Below are positions 35,660 to 48,927 of a stretch of 64,000 bases of DNA, piece by piece. This stretch comes from Ophioderma brevispina (Eukaryota; Echinodermata; Ophiuroidea; Amphilepidida; Ophiodermatidae). Numbering within the stretch: position 1 is the stretch's first letter; every line of letters starts with the position of its first letter. The stretch lies in NCBI GenBank assembly GCA_023653785.1, contig JAMKCH010014211.1, positions 1 through 64,000 of the forward strand, read 5' to 3'. The notes beneath the pieces were generated by a model. The model saw only the letters and a list, made by a program, of their open reading frames with translations, did not search any database and was not told the origin of the DNA. The position numbers and the translations under genes were made by a program.

Positions 35660-36227
35660 GGATTCAGCCCCCTTTGGTCTCTGAAAACGGGATTGATGAC
35701 TATCATATGTTGGTGACCAATGGAAGCTATGACCCCTCCCGGATCCTTGATACCACAAATACAACATACCTTGTAATGACGTCAAAAATGCGAAAAATTA
35801 AAAAAAAAGCTCGCAATTCATGGTTTTTTCGCCATTTTTCAAGCAAAAGTTGGCTTTTTTGGCCATGATGTGTGTCAAGTATGCGCCAACATGCTCTTCC
35901 TACAAATAATCAAACAAATAGATAAAACTATAGTGTAACTGTAATCTACACAAAATGGATTTCTGCTGTTCGGTGTAATTTCATGGGAAATAGCTTTTCT
36001 TTGCACGCATGCGCGATTACGTAACGACGCCGCGACATGACCGGAAGTCCGATTTTGTTAAAATTACTACATCGAGCCAAGGCTTCAAAGAAAATGGTCG
36101 TTAGTTTCACCTCAAAAAAAATAACCAATAGGTGAGAACACAAAAAAATGTCGAGGGGGCGCTCCCCGGGCCTTTTAGGGTTAATGTATACTAGACATGT
36201 GACCATTATTTTGGAATTAACGGATAT

Positions 36228-36985
36228 ATACAAAGACTACATGGTTGGAGGGGAAATAGGCAATCTATTTTCCCCGAGGTACTGGGCTACAGGCCTACCC
36301 CCCCGAACCCAACGGGTGAGGGGTGGTAGGCCTGTAACCAGTACCAGGAGGGAAAATAGTTGCACTATTTCCCCGACGTAGCATGTAGTATTTGTTTTTA
36401 TTACACCTTATAAATATTTATGAGATAATGGGCATACGAATTTTAACCATCTCGTGTTGACTGTAACGTGGCTTTTAAAAAAAAATCGCCATCCCGTTTT
36501 ACTAACCTGCCACATTAAAATCGCCCCCAACATGCCCAACAACTCGTCCAAGTCAGCACCATTTCGCACTTCAGCTTCCGCAAGAGAACTTCCTTTATCC
36601 GTACACCTAGTCTGAAAAACTGTTCACAGCCTTCCGGCGACAAATCGCGTGTTTGTGCATCTTTATTTTGTATTCACGCAGCAATTTCGGTACGTCTTGT
36701 CAAAGACGCTGACCGACTACTGGCGGCGTGCCATTTTGTGTTTGTTTTGTTAACACGGAGTAAGTTCCTCCTTTCTAGTAGAACCCTAATAACTACAAGG
36801 CCGTGACCAAAATGCTAACATAGATAATTCTGCCTCTGGGTACGATGATATAGGAAAGTAGTAAAAAATACCGCATAGGAAATAGTCAAATTCACTGATA
36901 GCTCAATTTACATCCCTGTGTCCGGTGCAATTTGAACCAATGAATAAGGCTTATCCTATTCTCATGAATATTTATAAGGTGAATA
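36228..36985. mobile_element. Foldback insertion present only in copy 1 (~760 bp)
   Basis: Two nested inverted repeats. One pairs ggggaaataggcaatctatt (36251-36270) and the following aggcctacccccc with ggtggtaggcct and atagttgcactatttcccc (36326-36373). The other pairs caccttataaatatttatga (36405-36424) with ctcatgaatatttataaggt (36961-36980). Copy 2 of the large duplication lacks the whole block (junction near 48276), which gives independent evidence that it is a discrete insertion. No transposase is encoded. Confidence 0.65.
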
Positions 36986-36989
36986 GTAT

Positions 36990-37385
36990 CTGATTCAGTA
37001 TACCTTCCCAGTGTTAGGTAGTTAGTTTCCGCCCCAGACTGTTTTGCCACCTTCGAGGTTAATCACCAGTCCAGCTCCATTTGCAAAACTTCGGTCTGTT
37101 GCTGATACTACAAGACTAAAAATCCCTTTCGCAAGGAGATCTTTTTGGCGACAATACCTTTACCACATACGGCCAACGTATATGGAACTCATTACCGACC
37201 CGCGTCGTAATATCAGGGAAACAACCTCAAAATGCATCTCAAATCTTACTTATATCTGTTTCTTTGGCTTTAATATACTCCCCCTTTTTCTTCTCTGCAC
37301 GGCCTTTGGTAATAGTAATGTTCATAATAATAATAATAATAATATAATAATAATGTGTATTATACTGTGTATTATTGTGTACGAA
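36990..37385 (+). mobile_element. LINE (non-LTR) 3' fragment in duplication copy 1
   Basis: Frames from about 37050 read LRSVADTTRLKIPFARRSF, then in shifted frames an Y..YG.R.WNSLP-like segment (about 37170-37200) and NIRETTS (37212-37232). This is the usual C-terminal end of the reverse transcriptase protein of Jockey/CR1-like LINEs, where ..FAYR.SF....WN.LP..I closes the protein. An ATT/TAA-rich tail (37320-37360) follows, fitting a LINE 3' end. It is 5'-truncated and frameshifted. Confidence 0.6.
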
Positions 37386-38364
37386 TAGGCGATTTACAAA
37401 TATTATAGTATGTTATGTATGTATGTAAGGTCGCCCTTTGGTCATTTGTATGTGCAAATAATCGAATACAAATTACTAACTATAATTTGCCAAGTAAGAT
37501 GGAAGTTAGGGGTTATAGTAGCGTTAAGCAATATGGACGGTGGTGATTCGTAATCATCGCTTGCATAATTTAAAATGCAGAAATGAGGAAGGCCAGAAAG
37601 GGAAAGAGGTGGAAATAGATGATAGCAGCAGACAAGGTAAGCAAAATAAATTAAAAAAACAGAAAGCAGAGAAAATGAGAGAGCTAGAGGCCGAACAAAA
37701 TAATGAGAACGGAAGACGGGACAGGAAAGGACAAGACCAGGAGATACGAAAAAAAAATTAAAAAAATAAAGGGAATAAGCAAAACAGAAGAAAGAACATG
37801 AAAAAGAGGCGATTGAAATATGACATCCCATCAAAACACAACAGGCATGGTGACAAAAATAACGAAGGAAAAAAAAAAAAAATTAAAAAAACAATGAGAA
37901 TTAATATACAAACGCACAAAGAGAGAGCGACTGAAAAGCACGATACAATGAAACGAACTAAGATGAAGATGGCTTTGGTAATTATATTACCATTAGTGGG
38001 CAAACCAATTGGTCATTTTTGCAATCCATGTTAAAATTCACCCTAAGCTCCCCATAAATGGTAGAATACCTCCGCCGCTCATCCCAACGTGGAAGGACGA
38101 CGACACGTGTTATGTTACACACACAAAATGCCGTCAAATTTATTCGAGGATAGCACTTACAAATTATCTTGCCATAAATAAAACATGAACCAATTTGCTA
38201 ATTATCATGATCATCACTTTAATTTAAAACGTTCTTCACCTTTAGTATAAATGGAAAGATTTTGCAAGTCTAACAAATTATATCGTTGTCTACAAGTTTG
38301 ACATTTTTCTTCCACAGACCTGTTGGCAAGGTAACACAACACCACTGAAACAAGTATTTCTCAA

Positions 38365-38440
38365 CCATTGAAATAAATAAGCAAATAAATAAATAAATAA
38401 ATAAAAAAAATAAAAAAAACAAATAAATAAATGAATAAAA
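38365..38440. repeat. AAAT microsatellite
   Basis: Imperfect (AAAT)n with an A-rich interruption. The counterpart is at 49676-49748 in copy 2. Confidence 0.9.
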
Positions 38441-40144
38441 ACAGAAACAATTAACAACTGCATTTCAACAAACAAGCAAATGAACGATCAAAAATTAAGA
38501 TGCCGTTCTGATGAAAAGGAGACGCATGCAAGGCTAATACTATGCTACAAAATGTTGGTTATGTAGGCCGCAGCTTAATCCCTCGCGCCAAAAAGGCCCA
38601 AAATACACTAACTGATCTGGGAGGGGTGTTTTAGGTTAATTCGAGGGTGCTAAGTTGGTGGAAAGTGGTGAACAAATTTCAAAGTTACATATAAGGTCAA
38701 ATTTGTTTGATTTGTTGTCATTATTAAAATGGATGAAAACCGTTAACGTTAACTGATTATGTGGATGCTAGCGAGCCAAGTAAAGCACCAACTAAGGTGA
38801 ATATCATTTCCTTAAACGTACATTTGTCGTGATCCTAGCACCCCTTTTTTGGACTTATTGTTCACTAGATATGCCCGAGAAAAGGTTATTTACAACATCT
38901 CATTTGATTCTGATAGTGCAATTTGATGTTATTCCCCATTTTTTCACACTGCCCCATCGACCACTGCGTTACAATTTCTGTCCGTTTACATAGTTGTTTG
39001 TGAATACTAGGGGTGGGCTATAAATGGGTCATTTTTGCTTTTCATTAGGGCTTTGTATTCTATTATACCTATCTCAACATGAAATGACAACATTTTTCAA
39101 AAGCATTAAAAATACCTGTGAAAAATGTAATTAAGAGGAACTTTCTGCTCAAATCCACTCCCACTACAAAATTAAAGGACATGACACAAGAGGGCGCTGC
39201 ACACTTTTTTCTTCGACCAGAGGTAAAATATTTTATCATTTCATGTTGAGATAGGTTTAGTAGAATACAAAGAAACCCCAGCCCTAATGAAAATAACCAA
39301 AAAACAAAAAAGTAATTTTGCCCTCCGTATAGCCCACTCCTATTAATACTAAAATCTTCTATACCAGATCGAATTTGCACGTAAGAATAGGCACACATAC
39401 TCTACTTAGGTCAACGTTTCAGATAATTTAAAAATCTCAACTTTTATGAGGTAAGTCGGGGAACGAGGCTTAATTTAGATCACGAAATATCACATAAATC
39501 TGTACACATGGATTGTGACAGCTTTGTAAAATTTATTTAAACAGTTGTCATTAAAGGTACATAAGCCCAATAGCTAATAACCTCGTCTCCAGAAGCCACA
39601 GATTTTACTATTTACGCTGCGAATTTTAGAGCCAAAAAAAAACAACAATTCCACTCTTAGTGACAGGCTGTACTTATCCACACAAGACACTACAACACCC
39701 ACCTACACCCTGATGTCGTACCATTTCGGAATTTCATTTTTCCACTGCATTCGTAGTTCATTCAAATATCGTCACTGTTGTTGATTTACCATATGGTTTG
39801 TATTATGCTTATATGTGACAGTCGTCATATACGCCATCCTCCACCCTCAGGACCGATATAGCGTAGATTTTTCTTGCCTTTTCGTTGGTCGTCAAATTTA
39901 AACATGGCCTAGCAACGCTACGCTATATCTTGTTCTGTGGTGATTTCCCGCATCGTGTTAGTTTCTACATTCAGTGCTCACCCTTTCCACTCAATTTATT
40001 TTCTTTTTTATTTGGGCTTTAGTAATGGTTTGTTTCACTGTTCATTGTTCCCCATGTATGGCCTATGAAGACTCGTCCGGAAAGCTTGCCAATAAAAAAA
40101 TCTTGTGACCTGCTACGCCGCTCGTCTTACTATTTCTCTTTCTC

Positions 40145-40236
40145 TCATTCATATATATATATATCTATATATATATTATATATATATATCTATTTATTAA
40201 TTATCTATATATCTATTAGTCTATATATATATATCG
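40145..40236. repeat. TA-rich microsatellite at the end of copy 1
   Basis: Alternating (TA)n with tatct interruptions. The two copies of the large duplication stop matching at this tract. Confidence 0.85.
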
Positions 40237-40239
40237 GTT

Positions 40240-40595
40240 AACCGCATCACAACGCGGCTTCAGACCCGGTCACTCCTGCGAGACTCAATCATTCAAACCG
40301 TTCATGATTTTACCATTTCATTAAATACCAAAACCCAACTAAGTCATCAATAATATTTCTGCAAAGGCATTGACCAGTGCCCCCATAACCGCCTTCTACT
40401 CAATGCACAAATATGGTATAAAGGGGTAAATCAACGATTGGTTCTCATCCTTCCTGAAGATCGAGAAGGCAAGAGTCGTCGTAGGAGGGGCTATTCAGAG
40501 TGGGCAGAAGTCGAATCAGGCGTTGCACAAGGGACTGTCCTGGGTCCCTTATTATTTCATTAATCTATATAAATGTTTTAACCCTTGGTATTATT
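40240..40595 (+). mobile_element. LINE reverse transcriptase fragment
   Basis: RGFRPGHSCETQ (about 40252-40287) is the conserved (Q)HGFR.G.SC.TQL motif of Jockey/CR1-type LINE reverse transcriptases. A DQCPHNRLLL stretch (about 40372-40401) matches the AFD.VPH..LL motif with the first catalytic Asp region, and GVAQGTVLGPLLF (40520-40558) is the conserved G.PQG..LGPLLF motif. The F/YADD active site expected ~50 codons further is not found; the sequence turns AT-rich. Several frameshifts are present. It is 5'- and 3'-truncated and not functional. Confidence 0.8.
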
Positions 40596-43500
40596 TTGCA
40601 CAAATACAGTTCCTCAGCGTCCATAAATTGCCAAGAAGAACTAAAGCTGAGTTTTCTGTAACAACAACGGAATTAAAGTCAATTTCAATTCGCCTGCTGT
40701 TTTTTTTGCAAGCGGAAACAAAACTTTCTATGGTTTTACTTTGACTCCTAAGTTTCGTTTTAGGTTAAACCTAAATCTTGCTGAACCAATGTAAACTGTG
40801 GTCTTACAACAGCTATCTTGAAATTCCTTATTTGGGAAATTTGAACAATTTTTACTTAGCACTTTTCTTTTGTACCTCTGGGATATTTTGTTATAATCTT
40901 TCAATTACTCTCCGACCTTCTATTGTTTTAACAATTATTTGGGTTACTCTTGTACTCCATTCACTGCTGAAGACCATGTTTACTCTATGTACGCGATGCA
41001 TCTTGATTGGCTCCAAATCGGCCAACAGTAATTTGTTAAGTTCCTCTCCAAAATAGGCGTAACTTCTACCTCCAAGTCCAAATGACACCATAAACGTTTT
41101 CTGAAATAGCCTGTTTATCCTTCTTCTTTAACCATTAGCAACATTTGAGGCAAAAACAATTCTCACTATTTTAATTATTTTTATTCTGAATGTAGGTTTT
41201 TTTTTTTATTGTAATGACTCACACTGTACATTAAACGTTTCACAAATCCTACATTAATTGTTTCCAAAATCAGGGATACGCCACTGATTCTAGGGGGGGG
41301 ATTAATCTTTGCCCGTCACACGGCAAGGGAGAAATCTTCAGATCCTTGCCCACAGCGCCTGACTAGCGTCTATTACGCGTTTACGCCCCTGAAGGAAATC
41401 AGCTTAGCATCTGATGTTTCGAATGTAGCAAGCAACCAAAACAGACTTCTTCTTACCTCGTCCTCTCGAGCAAGGTTTACTGATCGGTTTAGGGTTACGC
41501 ATCAAAAGGAACATTTAATTTTCAGATTTTTGGTGAAATCACTTTAAGGGTTATCCTCATCTCCTTGGACTCATTTTTTAAAAGTTGCAAGGTGGGAACA
41601 TTGCATCAGTCCATTCAGAGGCCATTTTGTGTAACCGAGGTTTTAGAACCAACATTACAGACGACTTTTTTTCACGATAAAATAAATTTGGTCTATAGTT
41701 TTTAGCTTTCAACTTTCTAAAGGTTTTTGTGGTTAAATATTATAGCGTTAACATTATTCGAATTAAACAACAAAAATATTTCGAAATATTTCTACAGAAT
41801 AGTTTCTCCCAGCGGTTTGTTAGCATGTTGATGGCAAAATTGTCCATAGCTTATGACAAAAGAATGTACAAAGTGTTTTTATTCCTAAGCAGAAAGTCAG
41901 AACTTGAAAAAAAAACACGCTGCGCTATCTGACCTTTATTTTGACCGCAACTAAGCGTGTGAATGAAAGGTTAAACTTAGAAACCAATTAAATCTTCACC
42001 AAAATTGAAATTGAAATCATGACGGGACGGACACTTTTTCATCACGGACGGATATTGCATTACTTTTGTATTGTTGTCACAGATTATCATTTTCACCAAA
42101 ATGAATTGACTTTGCCATTAATTACCAGTTTAATGGTCCTTGAGAGTTTTTTCAATCCTTTGCATGATAAAACCGATTTCGATAATTAGGCGATTATTTT
42201 CACATTTTCTTCAATTTTATTCATTACTCTTTTTCTTTGGGTGAAAGTGTATAACTTCGATGCCAGTTGGCCATGTACCACTTACTGTCAGCTACACCGG
42301 TGTATAAGTAACCATTGCCGGCGTTCATAGTCCGGGAACAATGGTGAACAATAGGGCAATCGAGTCAGTTTGACTCTTACGCAACATAGTTCACGCTTCT
42401 TCCGTTATCGTTATGGAGCCCCGGACTATGCTCCTACGGACTATATCTGCTTTCACACCAGGTAATAAGCTAACGGACTTAACCGTTATGTCGGATTATA
42501 AGCGCTAGTACCGTTAAATACGCGTCCACACGACAAATTTACGTCCGATACTAACACCGATAGAATTTAAAAAATCCTGATCAGTGCGCGTTCCCTCATA
42601 CGCTCTAACACATGGATATCGGGCTGCCGAACAGTGGAATGGTCGCCGAGTGAGACAACAGGAAGTTGGTTTGTGACGTCTATACAATATGCGGAAACAC
42701 ATGCATGCATCTGTGGTGCCATATTGTCACACATTATGTTCTATTGTTTTGACAAGTTTCATGCATTGTTTCTCGCCATACTTGTTATGTCAAAAACACT
42801 TCCTGATGTTTCATCGGCGACTCAGCCGCTATCCATTGTAGAGTTCACAGCTATTTACGTGTCGTCTTGGCAGACAGCGAGGGCCATTGTTGACTCTTGG
42901 CAAACCTTGGCCAATCTTCACTGCCCTAGGAAGTTTATCAACACGTCATTATCGGCTGAAGCACAGTGGGAAACTCCACGTACCACAGTTGTCAGATAGC
43001 GTTATTCTCATTTTTGTACATTGCGGTCCACTGGAGATTGCGCGAAATACTTGGCCTATCGCACAAAAATATCCTAACTAAATTGTCCAGTTGCTGACTA
43101 TAGTCGATTCGCGTGATACTTCGTCCCCCTGTCGTTTTGGACTATTCAATTAAGTCGGAGAGGGAAAGTGAAAGAATTCAAATGCATGTGCCACCCCGGA
43201 TTATCTTGGAGACACTACGGTCATATTACTCACTCATCCTGCACTAATACACTGTCATTCATGTGTGTAAACGCACATATTGTATTTCAGTCCTTAACAT
43301 TCCTCACAATAACATGATTAACAGAAGTCCCTGCGCATCATTGAATTTTCACCTCCGCAAGAATGGTACGGAGTCACCTATCAGATGAATCGAGTAATAT
43401 TTTATACTACACTACAGGTTTATTTATTGGAAAAAAATTTTTTATTTTTGTTCTGATAAGCTAATAAGCAATGTTTTTTCTTACCTTTTCTGCTGGCTCA

Positions 43501-43790
43501 ATTCTCGATTGCTGCTGCTGTCAAGTCATGCCACCCTCAGGCTTTACTAAAAATCTAGTGAGCTAAGGGGTCTTTATTGTCAGGAACCCGTTTCTAACAT
43601 CAGATTTACCACCTGATTCGTTGATTTCGCGAAGTCCAAGTACCGCGAATACCGTTTTTTCTCCTTGTTCAAGCTAATCGAAGAGCCTTTAACATAGCGT
43701 TTGGCGCTAGGGAGTCCAATGACGTGGCATGTTAGAATAGCGGCCTATAGCGATGCGTACGGAATAGGATGGCGCTGTCTCAGCACTAGA
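40596..43790. other. Non-coding stretch, nothing firm
   Basis: AT-rich DNA with short unassigned frames (42634-42999 plus, 42514-42702 minus) that show no recognised domain. An 11-bp inverted repeat catagtccggg / cccggactatg (42326-42336 and 42420-42430) is the only structure noticed. Confidence 0.4.
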
Positions 43791-43799
43791 GATGCTATT

Positions 43800-44580
43800 G
43801 GGGGGAGGAGACATGAGGAGATTCCAGAAGAAGCGCCCCAAATTTTTCTCGAACCTAGGTTTTTTTACATATTGGAATGCTTACCAATGTATTAGATCAC
43901 CCCGGAAGTAATAAGCCGAGGGGATAGCCGTCTTTATGTAATTAAGATGATGATTTAGTAGTTTCTGTAGTGCACGACGAAAGTCAAAGAGTGGTTTTCT
44001 ACGGGAACGATTACGAGAAATGTAAAAAGATTATCAATAAGTAGAAATAAAACCGCATTTGCATCAAAAGGAATTCGTTCAGCGGGACAAGTATTTTGGA
44101 ATGGTTTGACTAGCGATTTAAAAATTGCCCATAAATCTGAAATGTTTCAAGTATAAGTTTGAAATCCTTCAAATTATGCAAGATCAATAAGAAGATCCAT
44201 CTTTGTAAATTACATAATGTTGGTAATTTAATATGGGGACTAAAAATTGTCGAATTTCCTTAGAACATAGTATTGGTATCTACACATAGTTAAGTGCAAC
44301 ATTTCCGAAGGGGTCAACCACCTCTGGCCATCCTTGGCCTTTTGGTTGACTTCCTCCGTTTCAATACCATTATTTTATACTTTATTTATATAAAAAAAGA
44401 AAAATTAAAAAATCATTTTATTGACATGAATAACATATGTATGATATGAGGGGGGAAATGATATGATAGCAGGCAAGTCAAAACAAGGTTTGCGTTTTCT
44501 TTTGCACCTGTATTGTCCCATTACTCTTCCAAGTTCTTGGTAGGTGGTCTACAAACGATCCAGTGATGTGAGAGAAAAGG
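43800..44580 (+). repeat. Dispersed repeat family, copy C, with internal insertion
   Basis: 43806-44010 matches 1966-2170, and 44462-44575 matches 2178-2290, so ~450 bp (about 44015-44460) is extra in this copy. The extra segment has no terminal inverted repeats that I could see. Landmarks are gacatgaggagattccagaa, tcgaacctaggttttttt and ggtggtctacaaacgatc. Confidence 0.7.
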
Positions 44581-45186
44581 TGACTTACGTCCGACCGTGT
44601 GACACGACTGGTGTTTTCGGCTTAATATTCACTTAATGTGTGATCTAATACAATTGATAAGCATTCCGAGTATGCAAAAACAAAAGCAAAATAACAAACG
44701 GGTTCCGATAAAAATTTGGGGGTGCTTCTTTCTGGAATTCTACTTAGTCTCTTTAACTTGTCTGTTTAATTTTATTTATTTTATTTAGTTTATATTTTTT
44801 TTTGTTTGCTTTGTTTGTGTTGTTTTTTGTTTTTGTTCTTGACTTTTATGTGTTGTGTTGTGTTAATCTTACTATAACAATACAATTTCTCACACAGAAT
44901 CGAGGGGTGGATCGATGTAAAGCCGAATCCAACCAACAACGTTAGTGGATCGGAAAACATGACCGTCGACACGAATGTCGACGCATAACAGGGAAATTAG
45001 AAATCAAAAATGGTTAATCCAATATTGTAGATAAAAGTATTTCCAAGGCAAACACTGCACACGACACGATCCTATGCATGATGTAGTGTGATTTGATATG
45101 TCAATGAATCTCCCGTATGGTTGTGGTGCTAAGTTATTTTCCCTTCGCTGGTTTTCATTCAATAGGGACCGGACAGTCAGAACAAT
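44581..45186. other. Non-coding stretch, nothing recognised
   Basis: T-rich patch at 44760-44870, otherwise unremarkable. It ends at the start of the second copy of the large duplication. Confidence 0.4.
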
Positions 45187-46079
45187 TATGCATTAAACTA
45201 TAACAAGAACAAATACCAACTGAATTCTGCTTAGACATTGTGAAGGCAATTAATTAAACCACCGATCACGGGCCACTGAGCATGTTACAACAGCCTGGCC
45301 TTTTGACCCGCTTGCCTGGCTTCTAAATTTTTCCCACATTCCTATTAGTAGTTAAATATAAACAACTAACTCAATTTTGAAATTTCAGGTCATGGACAAC
45401 ACAAAAACTATATTCCCTCACTCTCATTTACTTATACACGATGTTCTTTAAGGTAACATGAATCTTTTGCTTCCAATGTCCAGCCGTGCTACAATCCCGC
45501 GTTTATATAGCTTTATTGGGGAACAAAAAGGAATGACTCGTTGGTTTTAACATCTTTAGAAGTCTAAATCATGAGAAATACATACATGACATAAATAACA
45601 TTCTCATCTAATTAGTGCTCCAATATATCTTACCCAGCATTATAATAATGAAACCATAGTACAGTCTGAAGTTCTTGAAAGCTAACTAATACGAACCAGA
45701 GAAATTGAAAACATTCAACAGACCAAAGTATGGCAATTAATCTTACCTTTTTTCAAAAGTAATAGTCAGGGGTCATTTTTTTGACTTGGGATTGGTTTTT
45801 ACTAGCAAATCTTTGACTGCTGCAGCAAATAAACCAGCACCGGCTACCGTTAGTGAAAGAGCGGTAAAATCAAGTCATGGCACAGTATTCAAATTCCCAC
45901 ACTCTAATAACTGGACATGTGGAAACGTAAGAGTAGCTAGAGGTGAGTATTTTTTGATATACCTTTTATTAACATTATAAATTCGTATGTAGTAATTGCT
46001 ACATCATGCATCATATGGCTAATGCAACCAGTACTATAGTAGCTTTCATGTACAGAGCAAAATTTAATTAATTATGTCA

Positions 46080-46450
46080 GACATGATCTTCTTTTTAGTC
46101 TTCGCATAGAATGTTTTGTTGTTTGTTGTTTGTGTTTTTCTTCCACCGCCACGGTCATGGGGGCTTTTGGCCACCCCCCCCCCCCCCCAAAAAAACAAAT
46201 CTTGCCTGGCCGAAAGAAATAGGGATTTTTGGCAAAATTCGTCGGCTTTTGGGCAAAAAATCATAAAATTTCAAAGGAAAAATCAGCGATTTTGAGGCAA
46301 ACTTGGTTAAAATTTCCAATATTTGATACTCTTTTTGCCCCCCCCCAGAAGTTCACTTTTCACTTTTGCCCTCCCCCAAAAAATCACCCCCCCCCCGTTT
46401 GCCTTTCCCCCCCCACCAAAAAAAAAGAGGTCTGCGCCGCCACTGTACCC
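46080..46450. repeat. Repeat with C/A-run blocks, copy in duplication copy 2
   Basis: Counterpart of 34125-34440, with ccacggtcatgg at 46149 and the gccgccactgta phrase at 46436. It has an extra C-run block near 46340, which makes it slightly longer. Confidence 0.55.
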
Positions 46451-47659
46451 ACTGTTGATATTTTATTCATTTTTTGTATACACTCACTAATACTTCAAGA
46501 AATGTTTAGCTTTCAACCACATCAACTTGGATCAAACAGCCTCGCGCCTGTAATAGGCCTATTTCCAAAAAGATATGTTTATAAAAAAACAAAACCAGTA
46601 AAAAAAAGAAAAAAATAACTGTTATATCATTTTATAATTTAATTTCAGAATTTTGGAAGACGTACAAGCTTAGTATCTGAAACCTAAAGCGCTAACTATC
46701 ACTCCGTGAGACACCGATTTTGAACCGCAACAGCAATGCACAGCCATTAAAACAACTAACTACGGTGTACCGCGGTGAACAAAATCCTATGATCCAATTT
46801 GGTACCACCAAACGATTCTTGTACAACTGCCCTGAGCTACGATATATGCAGTCACCACGCCTCAAGACAGATCAAACCATACACCCCCACCACACCCAAT
46901 ACAGTGAACGTAATCTGACATCAGATTTTGTAAATAAACGATTCTCATTATAGCACCTGAGCTGATAATGCAGTTACTACGACGCCTCAATAATACACAT
47001 CGAACAATACCACAATTGAACACTAACTGTGAAACTAAATCTCAGCGTCAGATATTTTTGGAGCAAGAATTCTTGCACAATATATCAATTTATCATATTT
47101 TAAAAACGGTATGTTATCACACTTGATTCATCAATAAATACAGACACTATAAACAAATGTATGCAGGCAGACTCATGTTTGGAGTTTGTGTCAATTTCTG
47201 TTGCAGTAATGAAAAATGTATCCAATAATATTTGTGCAAAAAATATACCATATTCCATATTCCAATAGACTTCCCATTGTTCAAATAGAATTTGTTACGA
47301 TATTATATGCCCCCATGTCGCTCAACGTCCAATCAAAAGGCAATTACGACGGTTTTTGATCCCATAAAAGATTTGTTTAAAAGTCTTATATAACCAAAGA
47401 CAAATTTTTGAAACGCACTAGTTTCTGAAACTCGGCCCATATGTGCGATTTCGCTGGTTGGCGAATATTAGTACGCCACTAAACTAAACGCTTGCCATCA
47501 CAACAGCACGAAACTGAATATTCCATTTGGGTTTGAAATCGACTTTTCCACATTTCAACAGCGTTTCTATGGCCCTAACATATTTGTCGTCCGGTGGGAC
47601 TTTTGACGGGTCAGTTCACCCTAACAGAGCCGGGTTCCTTTGGACCCATCTCACCGCCG

Positions 47660-47704
47660 GGTGGGGGGGGGGGGGGGAGGTGGGGTGGGGGGGGGGGGGG
47701 GGGT
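47660..47704. repeat. Interrupted poly-G tract
   Basis: G runs with single A and T interruptions, longer than the matching tract in copy 1. The Pro-rich minus-strand frame here is compositional. Confidence 0.9.
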
Positions 47705-48299
47705 GGATTCAGCCCCCCAGTGTCCTCGGAAACGGATGGATGAACTACATATGTGTGGTACCAATGGCTGCTATGACCCTCCCGGATCCATTGATACCAC
47801 AAAAGTACAAACATCCTTGTAGACGTCAAAAAGCGAAAAACTAAAAAAAAAAATCGCAAAATTCATGGTTTTTCGCCATTTTTCAAGCAAAGTTTGATTT
47901 TTTGGCCATGATGTGTGTCAAAGTATGCTCAAACATGCTCTTCCTACAATAAATCAAACAAGAAGATAAAACATAGTGTAACTGTATCCTAGCGACAAAA
48001 TGGATTTCTGCTGTTCCGGTGTAATTTCCATGGTGAAATAGCTTGTTCTTTGGCACGCAGGGCGCGATTACGTAACGCCGCGACATCACCGTAAGACGAT
48101 TTTGTTTTAATTATCTTAATCGACCAAGGCTTCAGAACATGGTCCTTTTAGTTTCACACCTCAAAAAAATAACAAATAGGTGATAACGACAAAATGTCGA
48201 GGGGCCGCCCCCGGCCTTGTGGGTTAATGGTATACTAGACATGTTGGCACATTTATTTTGGAATGAACGGATAGATCTGATTCATTATACTTCAAGGTT

Positions 48300-48645
48300 A
48301 GGATAGTTGTGCGCCTCCCGACTGGTTGCGACATAAGTAGTTTTATAACAACACCAAGGTCCAGTCTCATTTGCAAACTTCGGTCTGTTGCTGATACTAA
48401 AGACTAAAAAATCCCTTTCTCAAGAGATCTATTGGCGACAATGCTTTTACAACATACGGTGGCCAACGTATATGGAACTCTTAACCCTCGTAAATATCAG
48501 GGAAACAACCTCAACACATCTCAATCTTACTTATAATCTGTTTCTTCTTTGGCTTTTTACTCCCCCCTTTTTTCTCTGCACTGCCTTTGGTAATAGTCAT
48601 GTTCACCATAATATAATAATATAATGTGTATTTCTGTGTATTATT
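48300..48645 (+). mobile_element. LINE (non-LTR) 3' fragment in duplication copy 2
   Basis: Counterpart of 36990-37385. It keeps the aacttcggtctgttgctgat block (48378-48397), tatggaactcttaaccc, atcagggaaacaacctc and an ATAATAT tail (48609-48625). Frames differ from copy 1 because of single-base indels. Confidence 0.6.
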
Positions 48646-48927
48646 GTTTACGAATCGGCGATTTCAATATATCTATGTATGTATGTATGTTGTATTTATT
48701 TAAAGGTCGCCCCTTTGTCATTGGAGGTGCAAAATACGATACAAATTACTTTAATTATAATTTGCCAAGGTAAGAATGGGAGTTAGGGGTATAGTAATGC
48801 GTTTCAATATGCCGGGTGGTAAGTCGTAATCATCGCTTGACGATAATTTAAAATGCAAGAAATATAGAAAAGCCATGAAAGGGAAAGAGTTGAAATAGAG
48901 GAGCCATCAGACAAGGTAACAAAATAA

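Larger units (their letters stand above)
32920..40150 (+). repeat. Large direct duplication, copy 1 (~7.2 kb)
   Basis: Homologous along its whole length to 45187-52560 in the same orientation. It starts at tatgcattaaactataaca and ends in a T/C-rich stretch leading into a (TA)n tract. Contents in order: no-gene DNA, a C-run-ended repeat (34125-34440), a poly-G tract (35637-35659), a foldback insertion (36228-36985), a LINE 3' fragment, an AAAT microsatellite and ~1.7 kb ending in the cttgccaataaaaaaatctt block. It has two segments that copy 2 lacks (about 33501-33822 and 36228-36985) and lacks one segment found in copy 2 (50697-51772). Confidence 0.9.

Noticed and set aside
40069..40100. CTGATGA...GAAA-like motif in the 3' part of both large copies (also 52457-52480), as in a hammerhead ribozyme core.
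   Set aside because: Stem II would be only ~3 bp and no complementary stem III or cleavage-site strand is visible nearby. Penelope-like elements can carry such ribozymes, but this motif belongs to the flanking repeat and does not complete the fold.
42326..42430. 11-bp inverted repeat around a ~84-bp spacer.
   Set aside because: Too short and without target duplication or further pairing to call an element.
45786..45980. Possible exon with a GTGAGT-like donor in duplication copy 2 (and the equivalent region near 33820-33970).
   Set aside because: The frame is not kept in the other copy and there is no matching acceptor or known domain.
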